From Pseudomonas sp. S31 (GTDB lineage: Bacteria > Pseudomonadota > Gammaproteobacteria > Pseudomonadales > Pseudomonadaceae): a DNA stretch of 64,000 bases. The stretch lies in contig NZ_JACVVE010000020.1 of NCBI RefSeq assembly GCF_016648105.1, positions 1 to 64,000 on the forward strand. Direction: 5' to 3'. Shown here piece after piece: positions 43,041 to 54,334 of the stretch (position 1 is the stretch's first letter; the number at the start of each line of letters is the position of its first letter). Under the pieces are notes generated by a model. That model had not been told where the DNA came from. It ran no database searches and saw only the letters and a program-made list of their open reading frames with translations. The translations under genes were made by a program, and so were the position numbers.

Positions 43041-44933
43041 ATGACCAAGAACCTGAAGTTCAGCCACAAGATCCTGTTGGCTGCCGCCCTGGTGGTGGCC
43101 GCCGCCTTTACCTGCTTCGTACTGTTCAACGACTACCGGCAACGCCAGTCGTTGCGCGACGACGTACAGACCAACCTGCAGGACCTGGGCAACCTGACCG
43201 CAGGGACCATCCGCACCTGGCTCGACAGCCGTACCCAACTGCTCGACTCGCTGGCCCAGCAGGTGGCCGCGGACGGCCCGGGCAAGGCCAGCCTCGATCG
43301 CAGCCTGGCACTGCCGGTGTATGCGCGCAATTTCCAGCTCACCTACTTCGGCGGCCAGGACGGCAGCATGCAATCGGTACCAGCCGGCAATCGCGCCGCC
43401 GACTATGACCCGCGCGCACGCGGTTGGTACAAAGCCGCCAGCGGCGCCAGCCAGACCATCGTCACCGAGCCCTACGTGTCGGCTTCGAGCGGCAAGCTGG
43501 TGATCACCCTGGCCACGCCGGTGCAGCAGGGTGGCCGGCTGATCGGCGTCAGCGGTGCGGACACCGACCTGCAGACCATCAGCAACCTGGTCAACGCCCT
43601 CGACTTCGATGGCCATGGCCATGCCTTCATCGTCAACGGCGAAGGCAAGGTGCTCATCCACCCCAAGGGCGAGCTGGCGCTCAAGTCCCTGACCGATGTC
43701 TACCCGCAAGATACGCCGCGCATCGCTGCCGGCTTGCAGTCGGTCAGCGAAGGTGGCCGCGAGCAGTTCATCAGCTTCACCCACGTCGACGGCGTGCCCT
43801 CGGCCGACTGGTACGTGGCGCTGGTGCTGGACCAGGACGCCGCCTTCGCCATGCTTGGCGAGCTGCGCACCTCGGCCGTGGTCGCGACGCTGATCGCAGT
43901 GGTGGCGATCATCGCCCTGCTCGGCCTGCTGATCCGTGTGCTGATGGCCCCGCTGCATGTGATGGGCCGGGCCATGCACGACATCGCCGAAGGCGAAGGC
44001 GACCTCACTCGTCGCCTGACCATCCATGCTCAGGATGAGTTCGGCAGCCTTGGCCAGTCGTTCAACCGTTTCGTCGAGCGCATCCACGAATCGATCCGCG
44101 AGGTGGCCTCGGCTACCAGCCAGGTCAATGCCGTGGCCGCCCAGGTGGTGAACGCTTCCAATGCCTCGATCGACAAGGCCGACCAGCAGTCCAGCCGCAC
44201 CAGCAGCGTGGCTGCGGCGATCAACCAGCTTGGCGCGGCCGCCCAGGAGATCGCCCAGAATGCGGCACTGGCTTCACAGCATTCGAGCGAAGCGCGTGGC
44301 CTGGCCGAGGATGGTCAACAAGTGGTGGGCAACACCATCGAAGTGATGAACCAGTTGTCGGCGCGTATCAGCGACGCCTGCGGCAACATCGAGACGCTCA
44401 ATTCGCACACGGCCAACATCGGCCAGATCCTCGACGTGATCAGCGGCATTTCGCAGCAGACTAACCTGCTGGCGCTCAATGCCGCGATCGAGGCGGCACG
44501 TGCCGGCGAGGCCGGGCGTGGCTTCGCGGTGGTGGCGGACGAGGTGCGCAACCTGGCCCACCGCACCCAGGAATCAGCGCAGCAGGTGCAGCGTTTGATC
44601 GAAGAGCTGCAGGCCGGCGCGCAGACGGCGGTCAGCACCATGAACCAGAGCCGCCAGCACAGCGACCACAGCGTCGGCATCGCCAACCAGGCCGGTCAGC
44701 GCCTGGGCAGTGTGACCCAGCGCATCGGCGAGATCGATGGCATGAACCAGTCGGTGGCCACCGCGACCGAGGAGCAGACAGCCGTGGTCGAGTCGATCAA
44801 TGTCGACATCAACGAGATCAATACGCTGAATCAGGAAGGCGTGCTGAACCTGCAAAGCACGTTGCGTGCCTGCACCGACCTGGAGCGCCAGGCGGAGCGG
44901 TTGAAGCATCTGGTGGGGAGTTTCCGGATCTGA
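43041..44933 (+). CDS. Methyl-accepting chemotaxis protein with dCache sensor
   Basis: Chemoreceptor of 630 aa: TM1 (about 10-30), periplasmic dCache domain (about 35-275), TM2 (about 283-303), HAMP (about 305-357) and a signalling domain with TNLLALNAAIEAARAGEAGRGFAVVADEVR. The sensor carries most of the amino-acid-binding dCache motif: Arg127, Trp129, Tyr130, Tyr145 and Asp174, aligned with Arg126, Trp128, Tyr129, Tyr144 and Asp173 of P. aeruginosa PctA. The usual Asp at PctA position 146 is Ser147 here. An amino-acid or amine ligand is possible; specificity is probably altered. The ATG at 43041 is chosen because it gives a normal short N-terminus before TM1. Confidence 0.92.
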   Translation: MTKNLKFSHKILLAAALVVAAAFTCFVLFNDYRQRQSLRDDVQTNLQDLGNLTAGTIRTWLDSRTQLLDSLAQQVAADGPGKASLDRSLALPVYARNFQLTYFGGQDGSMQSVPAGNRAADYDPRARGWYKAASGASQTIVTEPYVSASSGKLVITLATPVQQGGRLIGVSGADTDLQTISNLVNALDFDGHGHAFIVNGEGKVLIHPKGELALKSLTDVYPQDTPRIAAGLQSVSEGGREQFISFTHVDGVPSADWYVALVLDQDAAFAMLGELRTSAVVATLIAVVAIIALLGLLIRVLMAPLHVMGRAMHDIAEGEGDLTRRLTIHAQDEFGSLGQSFNRFVERIHESIREVASATSQVNAVAAQVVNASNASIDKADQQSSRTSSVAAAINQLGAAAQEIAQNAALASQHSSEARGLAEDGQQVVGNTIEVMNQLSARISDACGNIETLNSHTANIGQILDVISGISQQTNLLALNAAIEAARAGEAGRGFAVVADEVRNLAHRTQESAQQVQRLIEELQAGAQTAVSTMNQSRQHSDHSVGIANQAGQRLGSVTQRIGEIDGMNQSVATATEEQTAVVESINVDINEINTLNQEGVLNLQSTLRACTDLERQAERLKHLVGSFRI

Positions 44934-44948
44934 ACGGATCTGAAACCG

Positions 44949-44971
44949 TTGGGGCCGCTGTGCGGCCCCAA
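44949..44971. terminator. Bidirectional terminator hairpin
   Basis: TTGGGGCCGC-TGT-GCGGCCCCAA is a perfect 10-bp stem between the convergent chemoreceptor and DUF924 genes, 16 bases after one stop and 5 bases from the other. Confidence 0.7.
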
Positions 44972-44975
44972 GGAC

Positions 44976-45572
44976 CTAGAACCTCGACCCAGGCTCCAGC
45001 AAAAAGTCCATCTCTTCGCTGGTGCTCGGCCGGTTCAGCACCAAGTTACGGTGCGGGAAGCGCCCGAACCGGGCAATCACCCGCTGGTGCTGCTCGGCGT
45101 AGTCGAGGAAGCCTTCGAACAAGCGCTGGCTGGCCTCGGGCTGCTCTTCCAGCAGCACTTGGTAGCGCTCCACGCAGAGGTTCTGCCAGTCGAGCACTTC
45201 GGCGTGCTCCAGCACCAGCAGCACGAAGACCCGCTGGATCGGCAGCAACTGGTAGTCCCAGGCCTTCTGCAACCCCTGCATCGCCACCACTTGCGCCCGC
45301 CGGTCGCCCTCGAAGGCGCGCGGCGTGTCGCGGTGGATCATGCGCGGCAGTTGGTCCAGCAGGATCAACAGGCCCAGCCAGCCTTGCGGCGACTGCTGCC
45401 ACTCGTCGAGCCCGCCCGCCAGGGCCTGCTCGACCAGATCGCCAAACAGCGCCTGGGCCTCGGCATCGTGATGCTTGCCGAACCACAGCGTACTCTTCTC
45501 GTCAGCCACGGCCTGGGCACTGGTGCCCCAACCGAACCACCATTCCAGCAACGGCTGCCAAGGTGCGAGCAT
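44976..45572 (-). CDS. DUF924 family protein
   Basis: A 198-aa helical protein of the DUF924 (YP1021-like, TPR-like fold) family. Recognisable parts are WWFG near the N-terminus, LILLDQLPRMIHRDTPRAFEGD (about residues 70-91) and a C-terminal RFGRFPHRN motif. Function unknown. The start is 3 bases after the fbp stop, so it is co-transcribed with fbp, which hints at a link to sugar-phosphate metabolism without showing one. Confidence 0.88.
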   Translation of the reverse strand: MLAPWQPLLEWWFGWGTSAQAVADEKSTLWFGKHHDAEAQALFGDLVEQALAGGLDEWQQSPQGWLGLLILLDQLPRMIHRDTPRAFEGDRRAQVVAMQGLQKAWDYQLLPIQRVFVLLVLEHAEVLDWQNLCVERYQVLLEEQPEASQRLFEGFLDYAEQHQRVIARFGRFPHRNLVLNRPSTSEEMDFLLEPGSRF

Positions 45573-45575
45573 GAC

Positions 45576-46586
45576 TTACTCCTTGTGGTAGGCGGTGACG
45601 CGCTCGACCTCTTCCTTCGAGCCGAGGATCACCGACACACGCTGGTGCAGGCTCTCTGGCTGGACGTCGAGGATACGCTCGTAACCGTTGGTGGAGGCGC
45701 CGCCTGCCTGTTCGATGATGAACGACATCGGGTTGGCTTCGTACATCAGGCGCAGCTTGCCCGGCTTGCTCGGCTCGCGGGCGTCACGTGGGTACATGAA
45801 CAGGCCGCCACGGGTCAGGATGCGGTGCACGTCGGCCACCATCGAGGCGATCCAGCGCATGTTGTAGTTCTTCTTCAGCGGCCCGGTCTCGCCGGCCAGC
45901 AGCTCGCCCACGTAGCGCTGCACCGGGGCTTCCCAGTGACGCTGGTTGGACATGTTGATGGCGAACTCGGCGGTGCTTTCCGGTACGCGGATGTTCTCGT
46001 GGGTCAGGACGAAACTGCCCAGCTCGCGATCCAGGGTGAAGCCCTTGACGCCGTTGCCCAGGGTCAGGATCAGCATGGTCTGCGGGCCATAGATGGCATA
46101 ACCGGCGGCGACCTGCTGGGTACCTGGCTGGAGGAAGGCGTTCTCGTTGAGGGTTTCGTTCTGGCTCAGGTATTCGTTAGGGCAACGCAGTACCGAGAAG
46201 ATGGTGCCGACCGAGACGTTGACGTCGATGTTCGACGAACCGTCCAACGGGTCGAAGACCAGCAGGTAGGCACCCTTGGGGTATTTGCCCGGGATCTGGT
46301 AGGCGTTGTCCATTTCTTCGGACGCCATGCCGGCCAGGTGGCCGCCCCACTCGTTGGCTTCGAGCAGGATGTCGTTGGAAATCACATCGAGCTTCTTCTG
46401 GACTTCGCCCTGCACGTTTTCAGTGCCCATGCTACCCAGCACGCCACCGAGGGCGCCCTTGGACACGTGATGGCTGATTTCTTTGCACGCACGCGCCACC
46501 ACTTCGATCAGGAAGCGCAGATCGGCAGGGGTATTGTTGCTGCGGGTCTGCTCAATCAGATAGCGACTCAGGGTAACGCGGGACAT
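45576..46586 (-). CDS. fbp: Class 1 fructose-1,6-bisphosphatase
   Basis: Catalyses fructose-1,6-bisphosphate hydrolysis to fructose-6-phosphate, the committed gluconeogenic step. In pseudomonads, which lack phosphofructokinase, it also closes the EDEMP cycle. The 336-aa protein contains the metal- and substrate-binding FDPLDGSSNIDVN motif, NMRWIASMVADVHRIL and GKLRLMYEANPMSFI. ATG at 46586 (MSRVTLSRYL) with GGAG 7 bases upstream is chosen over an upstream ATG at 46604. Confidence 0.97.
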   Translation of the reverse strand: MSRVTLSRYLIEQTRSNNTPADLRFLIEVVARACKEISHHVSKGALGGVLGSMGTENVQGEVQKKLDVISNDILLEANEWGGHLAGMASEEMDNAYQIPGKYPKGAYLLVFDPLDGSSNIDVNVSVGTIFSVLRCPNEYLSQNETLNENAFLQPGTQQVAAGYAIYGPQTMLILTLGNGVKGFTLDRELGSFVLTHENIRVPESTAEFAINMSNQRHWEAPVQRYVGELLAGETGPLKKNYNMRWIASMVADVHRILTRGGLFMYPRDAREPSKPGKLRLMYEANPMSFIIEQAGGASTNGYERILDVQPESLHQRVSVILGSKEEVERVTAYHKE

Positions 46587-46736
46587 GTATGGCTCCGAAG
46601 GCATAGGGGGGAGAAAACCCCCGCAGTTTACAGGGAGTGTTGCAGGCTAGCGAGTGATGAGACTCGCCACGGCTCTCTGACGGCACAATAGGTGGGTAGT
46701 TCAGCCTGCGCCAGGCCGATGGTCTGGTTGTGGGCC

Positions 46737-46823
46737 CATTCGCGGGCAAGCCCGCTCCCACTGGGTTCTCCACAGGCCTTGGGGTCTGTAGTGAATCCTG
46801 TGGGAGCGGGCTTGCCCGCGAAT
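46737..46823. repeat. REP palindrome pair
   Basis: Inverted REP units of the TTCGCGGGCAAGCCCGCTCCCAC variant lie between fbp and glgP, just after the glgP stop on the minus strand. Confidence 0.88.
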
Positions 46824-46832
46824 GGCCTCACA

Positions 46833-49283
<2,451 letters not shown>

Positions 49284-49480
49284 GCGGCATCCTCGAGCAA
49301 GTTGACGAATACGGAGGGAGACTGTTGAGCCTAGTCGGTTCGACCGGCAGCGACAGCCTGGGTTCGCGGTTTTCATGTGGATTTCGCGAAGCCCCACGCA
49401 ATCGGCCAAAAGGTTGTTCACAAATTGAACAACTCCGGTATGATCGCGCGCCCCAAGACCGTGATTCGCCATAAATAACG

Positions 49481-49885
49481 ATGAAAACCACCCTGATCGC
49501 CGCCGCCGAAGTCGACCGCCTGGAGACTTGGCAGCGCTATGCCAGCCATATGTGCCATGGCTGCCATTCGACCTGTTGCACCCTGCCCGTCGAGGTGAAG
49601 ATCAAGGATCTGATCCGGATCGGCGTGGTGGACGAATTCGAAAAAGACGAACCGCCGAAGAACGTGGCCAAGCGCCTGCAAAAGGAAGGCATCATCGAGC
49701 GCTTCAACCAGAAGTCGGGCATCTTCACCCTGACCCGGATGAGCAACGACGACTGCATGTACCTGGATCGTAAAAGCCGGTTGTGCACCATTTATGACAA
49801 GCGCCCGGACACCTGCCGCAACCACCCCAAGGTCGGGCCTCGCCCGGGGTATTGTGCCTACAAGCCCAAGGTGATTGGGCGTTGA
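49481..49885 (+). CDS. YkgJ family cysteine cluster protein
   Basis: A 134-aa protein of the YkgJ/UPF0153 type with probable metal or Fe-S binding cysteines: CHGCHSTCC (about residues 25-33), NDDCMYLD, RLCTIYDKRPDTCRNHP and a final GYCAYKP. Members form zinc- or iron-sulfur-like clusters of unknown function. The ATG is 197 bases from the divergent glgP start. A candidate small RNA begins about 30 bases after the stop. Confidence 0.88.
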   Translation: MKTTLIAAAEVDRLETWQRYASHMCHGCHSTCCTLPVEVKIKDLIRIGVVDEFEKDEPPKNVAKRLQKEGIIERFNQKSGIFTLTRMSNDDCMYLDRKSRLCTIYDKRPDTCRNHPKVGPRPGYCAYKPKVIGR

Positions 49886-49910
49886 CGGTCCCGCCAGGAC
49901 TCAATAGACT
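49882..49910 (+). promoter_or_regulatory. Sigma-70-like promoter of candidate sRNA
   Basis: TTGACG (49882-49887) and TAGACT (49905-49910) are separated by exactly 17 bases. The -35 box overlaps the stop codon of the cysteine-cluster gene. Confidence 0.6.
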
Positions 49911-49916
49911 TTTACC

Positions 49917-50049
49917 TGTCTCGATGTACACGGAGCTTCCGTCAGGAAGTGTCTAGACGCCGCCACCTGGTTCCGGCCGTGCCGGTTGATGGGATTAGTC
50001 CCTAAGGGCATCCGCGATACGACCCCCTTCATTGGGGGTTTCGTATTTT
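49917..50049 (+). ncRNA. Candidate small RNA with strong terminator
   Basis: A ~133-base intergenic transcript is predicted from a sigma-70-like promoter at 49882-49910 to an intrinsic terminator at 50016-50049 (ATACGA-CCCCC stem paired with GGGGG-TCGTAT, then TTTTT). There is no ORF in between. The body holds several short hairpins, for example GGTTCCGGCC and GGGATTAGTCCC. It could instead be a long 3' UTR of the cysteine-cluster gene. I cannot assign it to a named RNA family. Confidence 0.55.
50016..50049 (+). terminator. Intrinsic terminator of candidate sRNA
   Basis: The stem pairs ATACGACCCCC with GGGGG..TCGTAT around a TTCATT loop and is followed by TTTTT. This is one of the strongest terminators in the window, yet it lies 130 bases beyond the nearest gene. 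Confidence 0.85.
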
Positions 50050-50403
50050 TACAGGCTGCTATCGCCTTACAGGCCGTCGAATCGGTTCATTTTTCAGTTT
50101 CTTCAACATCAGCAACCAGCCTTTGATCTTTTCGTGTCGTTTCAACGCTGTAGGCCGATTCGAAGACTTCCCCCATCCCTTGGTCAGCAAGGCCCGGGAT
50201 CTTCACCTCATGTGAAATTGGGCGAAATGAAGCAGACTCCACGAACTGCCTGCGACCTCGATCTGGCCACGGGCCAAGTGCTCCTTCCACCCCTTGTCTG
50301 ACCCTGACCGCGGTGATGGACAATGACTACCTCATTGCCCTGGCCAAGACTCTGCTGGACGCCGCCGAGCTAGGCACGGCCCGCTGATCATGCGCCAGAC
50401 AAA
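50050..50403. other. Gene-poor stretch, possible coding remnants
   Basis: No confident gene. The base composition is lower in G+C than the surroundings. A 78-codon minus-strand frame (50087-50323) ends in a protein-like stretch FESAYSVETTRKDQRL, and a 23-codon plus-strand frame (50316-50387) reads MDNDYLIALAKTLLDAAELG. Neither has a clear ribosome-binding site. They may be decayed fragments of lost genes. Confidence 0.4.
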
Positions 50404-50440
50404 CAAAAACGCCCCCGGCCTTTCGACCGGGGGCGTTTTC
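50404..50440. terminator. Terminator after typA
   Basis: ACGCCCCCGG and CCGGGGGCGT arms are flanked by A and T runs. It follows typA on the minus strand and can act in both directions. Confidence 0.85.
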
Positions 50441-50457
50441 ATTCAGCCAGAGCTAAC

Positions 50458-52278
50458 TCAGTTCTTGGCTTTCTTGGCAGCGCGGGTACGCTCGCCTTCG
50501 TCGAGGATCTTCTTGCGCAGACGGATCGACTTCGGCGTCACTTCGCACAGCTCGTCGTCCTGGATGAATTCCAGAGCCTGCTCGAGGGTGTGGCGAACCG
50601 GCGGAACCAGGGCGATGACTTCGTCTTTGCCCGAAGCACGCATGTTGTCGAGCTTCTTGCCTTTGGTCGGGTTCACGCCCAAGTCGTTGTCGCGGCTGTT
50701 CAGGCCGATGATCTGACCGTTGTAGATCTCCTGGCCGTGCTCGACGAACAGCTTGCCGCGCGCCTGCAGGGTTTCCAGCGAGTAGGTCAGAGCCTTGCCG
50801 GTCTCGACCGATACCAGTACGCCGTTCAGACGGCCGGACATCTGGCCCGACTTCATGGTGTCGTAGCGATCGAAGATCGAGGTCAGGATGCCTGCACCGT
50901 TGGTCAGGGTCAGGAACTGGTTACGGAAACCGATCAGACCACGGGCTGGGATGTTGTACTCCAGGCGAACACGGCCCTTGCCATCCGGAACCATGTTGGT
51001 CAGGTCGCCTTTACGCAGACCCATCTCTTCCATGACCTTGCCCTGGGATTCTTCAGGGATGTCGATGGTGACGTTCTCGAACGGCTCCTGCTTGACGCCG
51101 TCGACTTCGCGGATGATCACTTCAGGACGGCCTACGGCCATCTCGAAGCCTTCACGGCGCATGGTTTCGATCAGCACCGACAGGTGCAGCTCACCACGGC
51201 CCGATACCTTGAACTTGTCAGGGGAATCGGTTTCCTGAACGCGCAGAGCAACGTTGTACAGCAGCTCTTTGTCCAGACGATCCTTGATGTTACGGCTGGT
51301 GACGAACTTGCCTTCCTTGCCGCAGAACGGCGAGTCGTTGACCTGGAAGGTCATCGAAACGGTCGGCTCGTCGACGGTCAGCGGCTTCATCGCTTCTACC
51401 GCGTCCGGGGCGCACAGGGTGTCGGAGATGAACAGCTCGTCGAAACCGCTGATGCAGACGATGTCGCCAGCCTGGGCTTCTTCGACGTCGATACGGTGCA
51501 GGCCGTGGTGGCCCATCAGCTTGAGGATACGGCCGTTACGCTTCTTGCCATTGGTGTCGATGGCGACGACCGGGGTGTTCGGCTTGACGCGGCCACGGGC
51601 GATACGGCCAACGCCGATTACACCGAGGAAGCTGTTGTAGTCCAGTGCGGAGATCTGCATCTGGAACGAGCCTTCACGGTCGACGTCCGGCGCCGGTACG
51701 TTGTCGACGATCGACTGGTACAGGGCGGTCATGTCTTCGCCCATGGCGGTGTGGTCCAGGCCGGCGATGCCGTTCAGGGCCGAGGCGTAGACGACTTTGA
51801 AGTCCAGCTGTTCGTCGGTGGCGCCGAGGTTGTCGAACAGGTCGAAGATCTGGTCCAGAACCCAGTCAGGACGCGCGCCCGGACGGTCGACCTTGTTGAT
51901 CACGACGATCGGCTTGAGGCCGGCTTCGAAGGCCTTCTTGGTCACGAAGCGGGTTTGCGGCATCGGGCCGTCCTGGGCGTCGACCAGCAGCAGCACCGAG
52001 TCGACCATCGACATCACACGCTCTACCTCGCCACCGAAGTCGGCGTGGCCGGGGGTGTCGACGATGTTGATGTGGTAGCCGTTCCAGTTGATGGCGGTGT
52101 TTTTCGCCAGAATGGTAATGCCGCGCTCTTTTTCCTGGTCGTTGGAGTCCATGACGCGCTCGTCGTTGAGCTCGTTACGCTCCAGGGTGCCGGACTGGCG
52201 CAGGAGTTTGTCGACCAGGGTGGTTTTACCATGGTCAACGTGGGCGATGATGGCGATGTTACGCAGATTTTCGATCAC
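50458..52278 (-). CDS. typA: Ribosome-associated translational GTPase TypA/BipA
   Basis: TypA is an EF-G-like GTPase that binds the 70S ribosome and aids 50S assembly and stress or cold adaptation. The 606-aa protein shows G1 AHVDHGKTTL, G2 RGITI, G3 DTPGHADF, G4 NKVD, an EF-Tu-like domain 2, and the TypA-specific C-terminal domain with PARGLIGFRNQF. It is monocistronic by appearance, with a strong terminator downstream. Confidence 0.98.
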   Translation of the reverse strand: MIENLRNIAIIAHVDHGKTTLVDKLLRQSGTLERNELNDERVMDSNDQEKERGITILAKNTAINWNGYHINIVDTPGHADFGGEVERVMSMVDSVLLLVDAQDGPMPQTRFVTKKAFEAGLKPIVVINKVDRPGARPDWVLDQIFDLFDNLGATDEQLDFKVVYASALNGIAGLDHTAMGEDMTALYQSIVDNVPAPDVDREGSFQMQISALDYNSFLGVIGVGRIARGRVKPNTPVVAIDTNGKKRNGRILKLMGHHGLHRIDVEEAQAGDIVCISGFDELFISDTLCAPDAVEAMKPLTVDEPTVSMTFQVNDSPFCGKEGKFVTSRNIKDRLDKELLYNVALRVQETDSPDKFKVSGRGELHLSVLIETMRREGFEMAVGRPEVIIREVDGVKQEPFENVTIDIPEESQGKVMEEMGLRKGDLTNMVPDGKGRVRLEYNIPARGLIGFRNQFLTLTNGAGILTSIFDRYDTMKSGQMSGRLNGVLVSVETGKALTYSLETLQARGKLFVEHGQEIYNGQIIGLNSRDNDLGVNPTKGKKLDNMRASGKDEVIALVPPVRHTLEQALEFIQDDELCEVTPKSIRLRKKILDEGERTRAAKKAKN

Positions 52279-52406
52279 AACTGTATCTCGATCAGAGGAT
52301 TCGGTTGCCGCCTAGTCTAGGCGACCAATATGTACTGTTTAAGGCTCAGCGGGCCCGGCGGTCGGGAGGGCGATGGCGGATACTGCCGCCATACAGCCCC
52401 GGCGTC

Positions 52407-53861
52407 TTATGTCGGACGATAAACACGCACATTGGCATGTCCCTCACTGAGCAGGTGGTGTGCGTGCAGACGGCTCATCACACCCTTGTCGCAATACAGC
52501 AGGTACTGGCGGTTGCCATCGAGCTGCTTGAATTTGCTGTTGATCGCGTAGAACGGCAGGGCCTGGACCTCGATGCCCTCCAGCACCAGGGGTTCATCCT
52601 CCTGGGCATCGGGGTGGCGGATGTCGATGACGATCTGGCCAGGCAGCGCCTCGGCCACTTCCTCGATCTCGATGTCCTTGCCCAGCTCGTCGATCACGTG
52701 GTCGATGGAGATCAGCTTGGCGCGTTCCAGCGCGCGCTCCAGCACCTCCATGTCGAACTGCTTCTCTTCGTGCTCCATGCGGTGGCGCTTGGCGTGGGTG
52801 GTCGGGTTCACCGAGATCACCCCGCAGTACTCAGGCATGTGCTTGGCGAAGTCGGCGGTGCCGATCGCGTAGGCCTGGTCGATGATGTCCTGCTTGTGGC
52901 TAGCCAGCAACGGGCGCAACACCAGCTTGTCGGTGGCCGAGTCGATGATCGACAGGTTCGGTAGGGTCTGGCTCGACACCTGGGAAATCGCCTCGCCAGT
53001 GACCAGGGCGTCGATCTCCAGGCGGTCGGCCATGCGCGCGGCGGCGCGCAGCATCATGCGCTTGAGGGTCACGCCCATGTAGCTGTTGTCGACCTTGTTG
53101 AGGATCTCGCCGACCACTTCCTCGAACGGCACGCTGATGAACAGCACGCGCTGGCTGCTGCCGAACTTCTTCCAAAGGTAGTGGGCCACTTCCATCACGC
53201 CCAGTTCATGGGCACGGCCACCGAGGTTGAAGAAGCAGAAGTGGGTCATCAGGCCGCGGCGCATCATCTGGTAGGCCGCCACGGTGGAGTCGAAGCCACC
53301 GGACATCAGCACCAGGGTCTGCTCCAGGGCGCCCAGCGGATAGCCGCCGATGCCCTGGTGCTGGTTGTGGATCACATACAGGCGCTGGTCGCGGATCTCG
53401 ATACGCACCAGGACTTCCGGGTTCTTCAGGTCGATACCGACGGCGCCGCACTGCTGGCGCAGCTGGCTGCCGACATAGCGATCGACGTCCATCGAGGTGA
53501 AGTCGTGGTGGCCACCGCGCTTGCAGCGCACGGCGAAGCGCTTGCCGGCCAGCAGGTGGCCGAAGTGCTGCCTGCACTTCTCGACGATGTCGTCGAAGTC
53601 GCCCAGGGGGTATTCCTCGACCTGCAGGAAGTGGGTGATCCCCGGGGTGCAGGTTAGGCGCTCGATCATCTCGCGCTGGAGCTTCTCGTCCTCGACGCGG
53701 GTGACCACCTCGAGATTGTCCCAGACACCATCGACCGCGAGCTCTGGATCGAGATCCTTGAGCACGTTGCGGATGTTCTTGCCGAGCTGGCGGATGAAGC
53801 GCTTGCGCACCGGCCGGCTCTTGATGGTGATTTCTGGGAAGACTTTGACGATAAGTTTCAT
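52407..53861 (-). CDS. thiI: tRNA 4-thiouridine synthase ThiI
   Basis: ThiI makes 4-thiouridine at tRNA position 8 and supplies sulfur for the thiazole of thiamine. The 484-aa protein has a THUMP domain (about 60-165), the PP-loop LMSGGFDSTVA near residue 186 and a C-terminal rhodanese-like domain (about 400-484) with the persulfide Cys in YCDKGVMSRLHA. The long form with rhodanese domain is the gamma-proteobacterial type. It lies 128 bases upstream of typA on the same strand. Confidence 0.97.
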   Translation of the reverse strand: MKLIVKVFPEITIKSRPVRKRFIRQLGKNIRNVLKDLDPELAVDGVWDNLEVVTRVEDEKLQREMIERLTCTPGITHFLQVEEYPLGDFDDIVEKCRQHFGHLLAGKRFAVRCKRGGHHDFTSMDVDRYVGSQLRQQCGAVGIDLKNPEVLVRIEIRDQRLYVIHNQHQGIGGYPLGALEQTLVLMSGGFDSTVAAYQMMRRGLMTHFCFFNLGGRAHELGVMEVAHYLWKKFGSSQRVLFISVPFEEVVGEILNKVDNSYMGVTLKRMMLRAAARMADRLEIDALVTGEAISQVSSQTLPNLSIIDSATDKLVLRPLLASHKQDIIDQAYAIGTADFAKHMPEYCGVISVNPTTHAKRHRMEHEEKQFDMEVLERALERAKLISIDHVIDELGKDIEIEEVAEALPGQIVIDIRHPDAQEDEPLVLEGIEVQALPFYAINSKFKQLDGNRQYLLYCDKGVMSRLHAHHLLSEGHANVRVYRPT

Positions 53862-53995
53862 TGGGTTAACAGCGCGCGCAGGGCCTGCCGAAAATGAGGG
53901 GCGCGAATTATAGCGGAAATTGCTCAGGTTTTGAGCAACTTTTGATCAGGAGGTTTGAGATAGATGCCGGCGGCAGGTTCAGCGTGGCCTGCACC

Positions 53996-54072
53996 GGCCC
54001 TTTCGCGGGTAAACCCGCTCCCACAGGATAACCCCACCTGCTGTAGGAGCGGGTTTACCCGCGAAAGGGCCC
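53996..54072. repeat. REP palindrome pair upstream of glnA
   Basis: Inverted REP units (TTTCGCGGGTAAACCCGCTCCCACA and GTAGGAGCGGGTTTACCCGCGAAA) lie between thiI and glnA, on the far side of the NtrC sites. Confidence 0.88.
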
Positions 54073-54099
54073 TCAAACAATGCACAACCGTGCATATGC

Positions 54100-54145
54100 G
54101 CTCCAAATTGGTGCGCACCGTCTAAAATTCGCCTCTTAAAGGTGC
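54100..54145 (+). promoter_or_regulatory. Two NtrC enhancer-like sites upstream of glnA
   Basis: GCTCCAAATTGGTGC (54100-54114) and GCCTCTTAAAGGTGC (54131-54145) resemble the NtrC consensus GCACC-N5-GGTGC. They lie 75-120 bases upstream of the sigma-54 promoter, the normal enhancer distance. Confidence 0.7.
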
Positions 54146-54219
54146 GTTTTTCCTGGGCCAATGCCAACCAAATGCCCGCAAACGCCCCCTTTTATCCCCT
54201 GCTCGCCATTTTCGGGCAC

Positions 54220-54235
54220 TGGCATGCAATTTGCT
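54220..54235 (+). promoter_or_regulatory. Sigma-54 promoter of glnA
   Basis: TGGCATG-CAAT-TTGCT matches the -24/-12 consensus TGGCACG-N4-TTGCW with one mismatch. It lies 99 bases before the glnA ATG. Confidence 0.85.
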
Positions 54236-54334
54236 CCCTTGTGAGGCAGGTAAGCTTGGCCGACTATCCGCGCCCGGCAACACCCTTTTTCCAGGGCAGC
54301 GGCTCACCGCGCTCTCGTTCATCCGGAGGACAAC

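Noticed and set aside
50087..50323. 78-codon minus-strand ORF as a gene
   Set aside because: No clear ribosome-binding site or family, and the N-terminal half looks random; kept only as a possible remnant.
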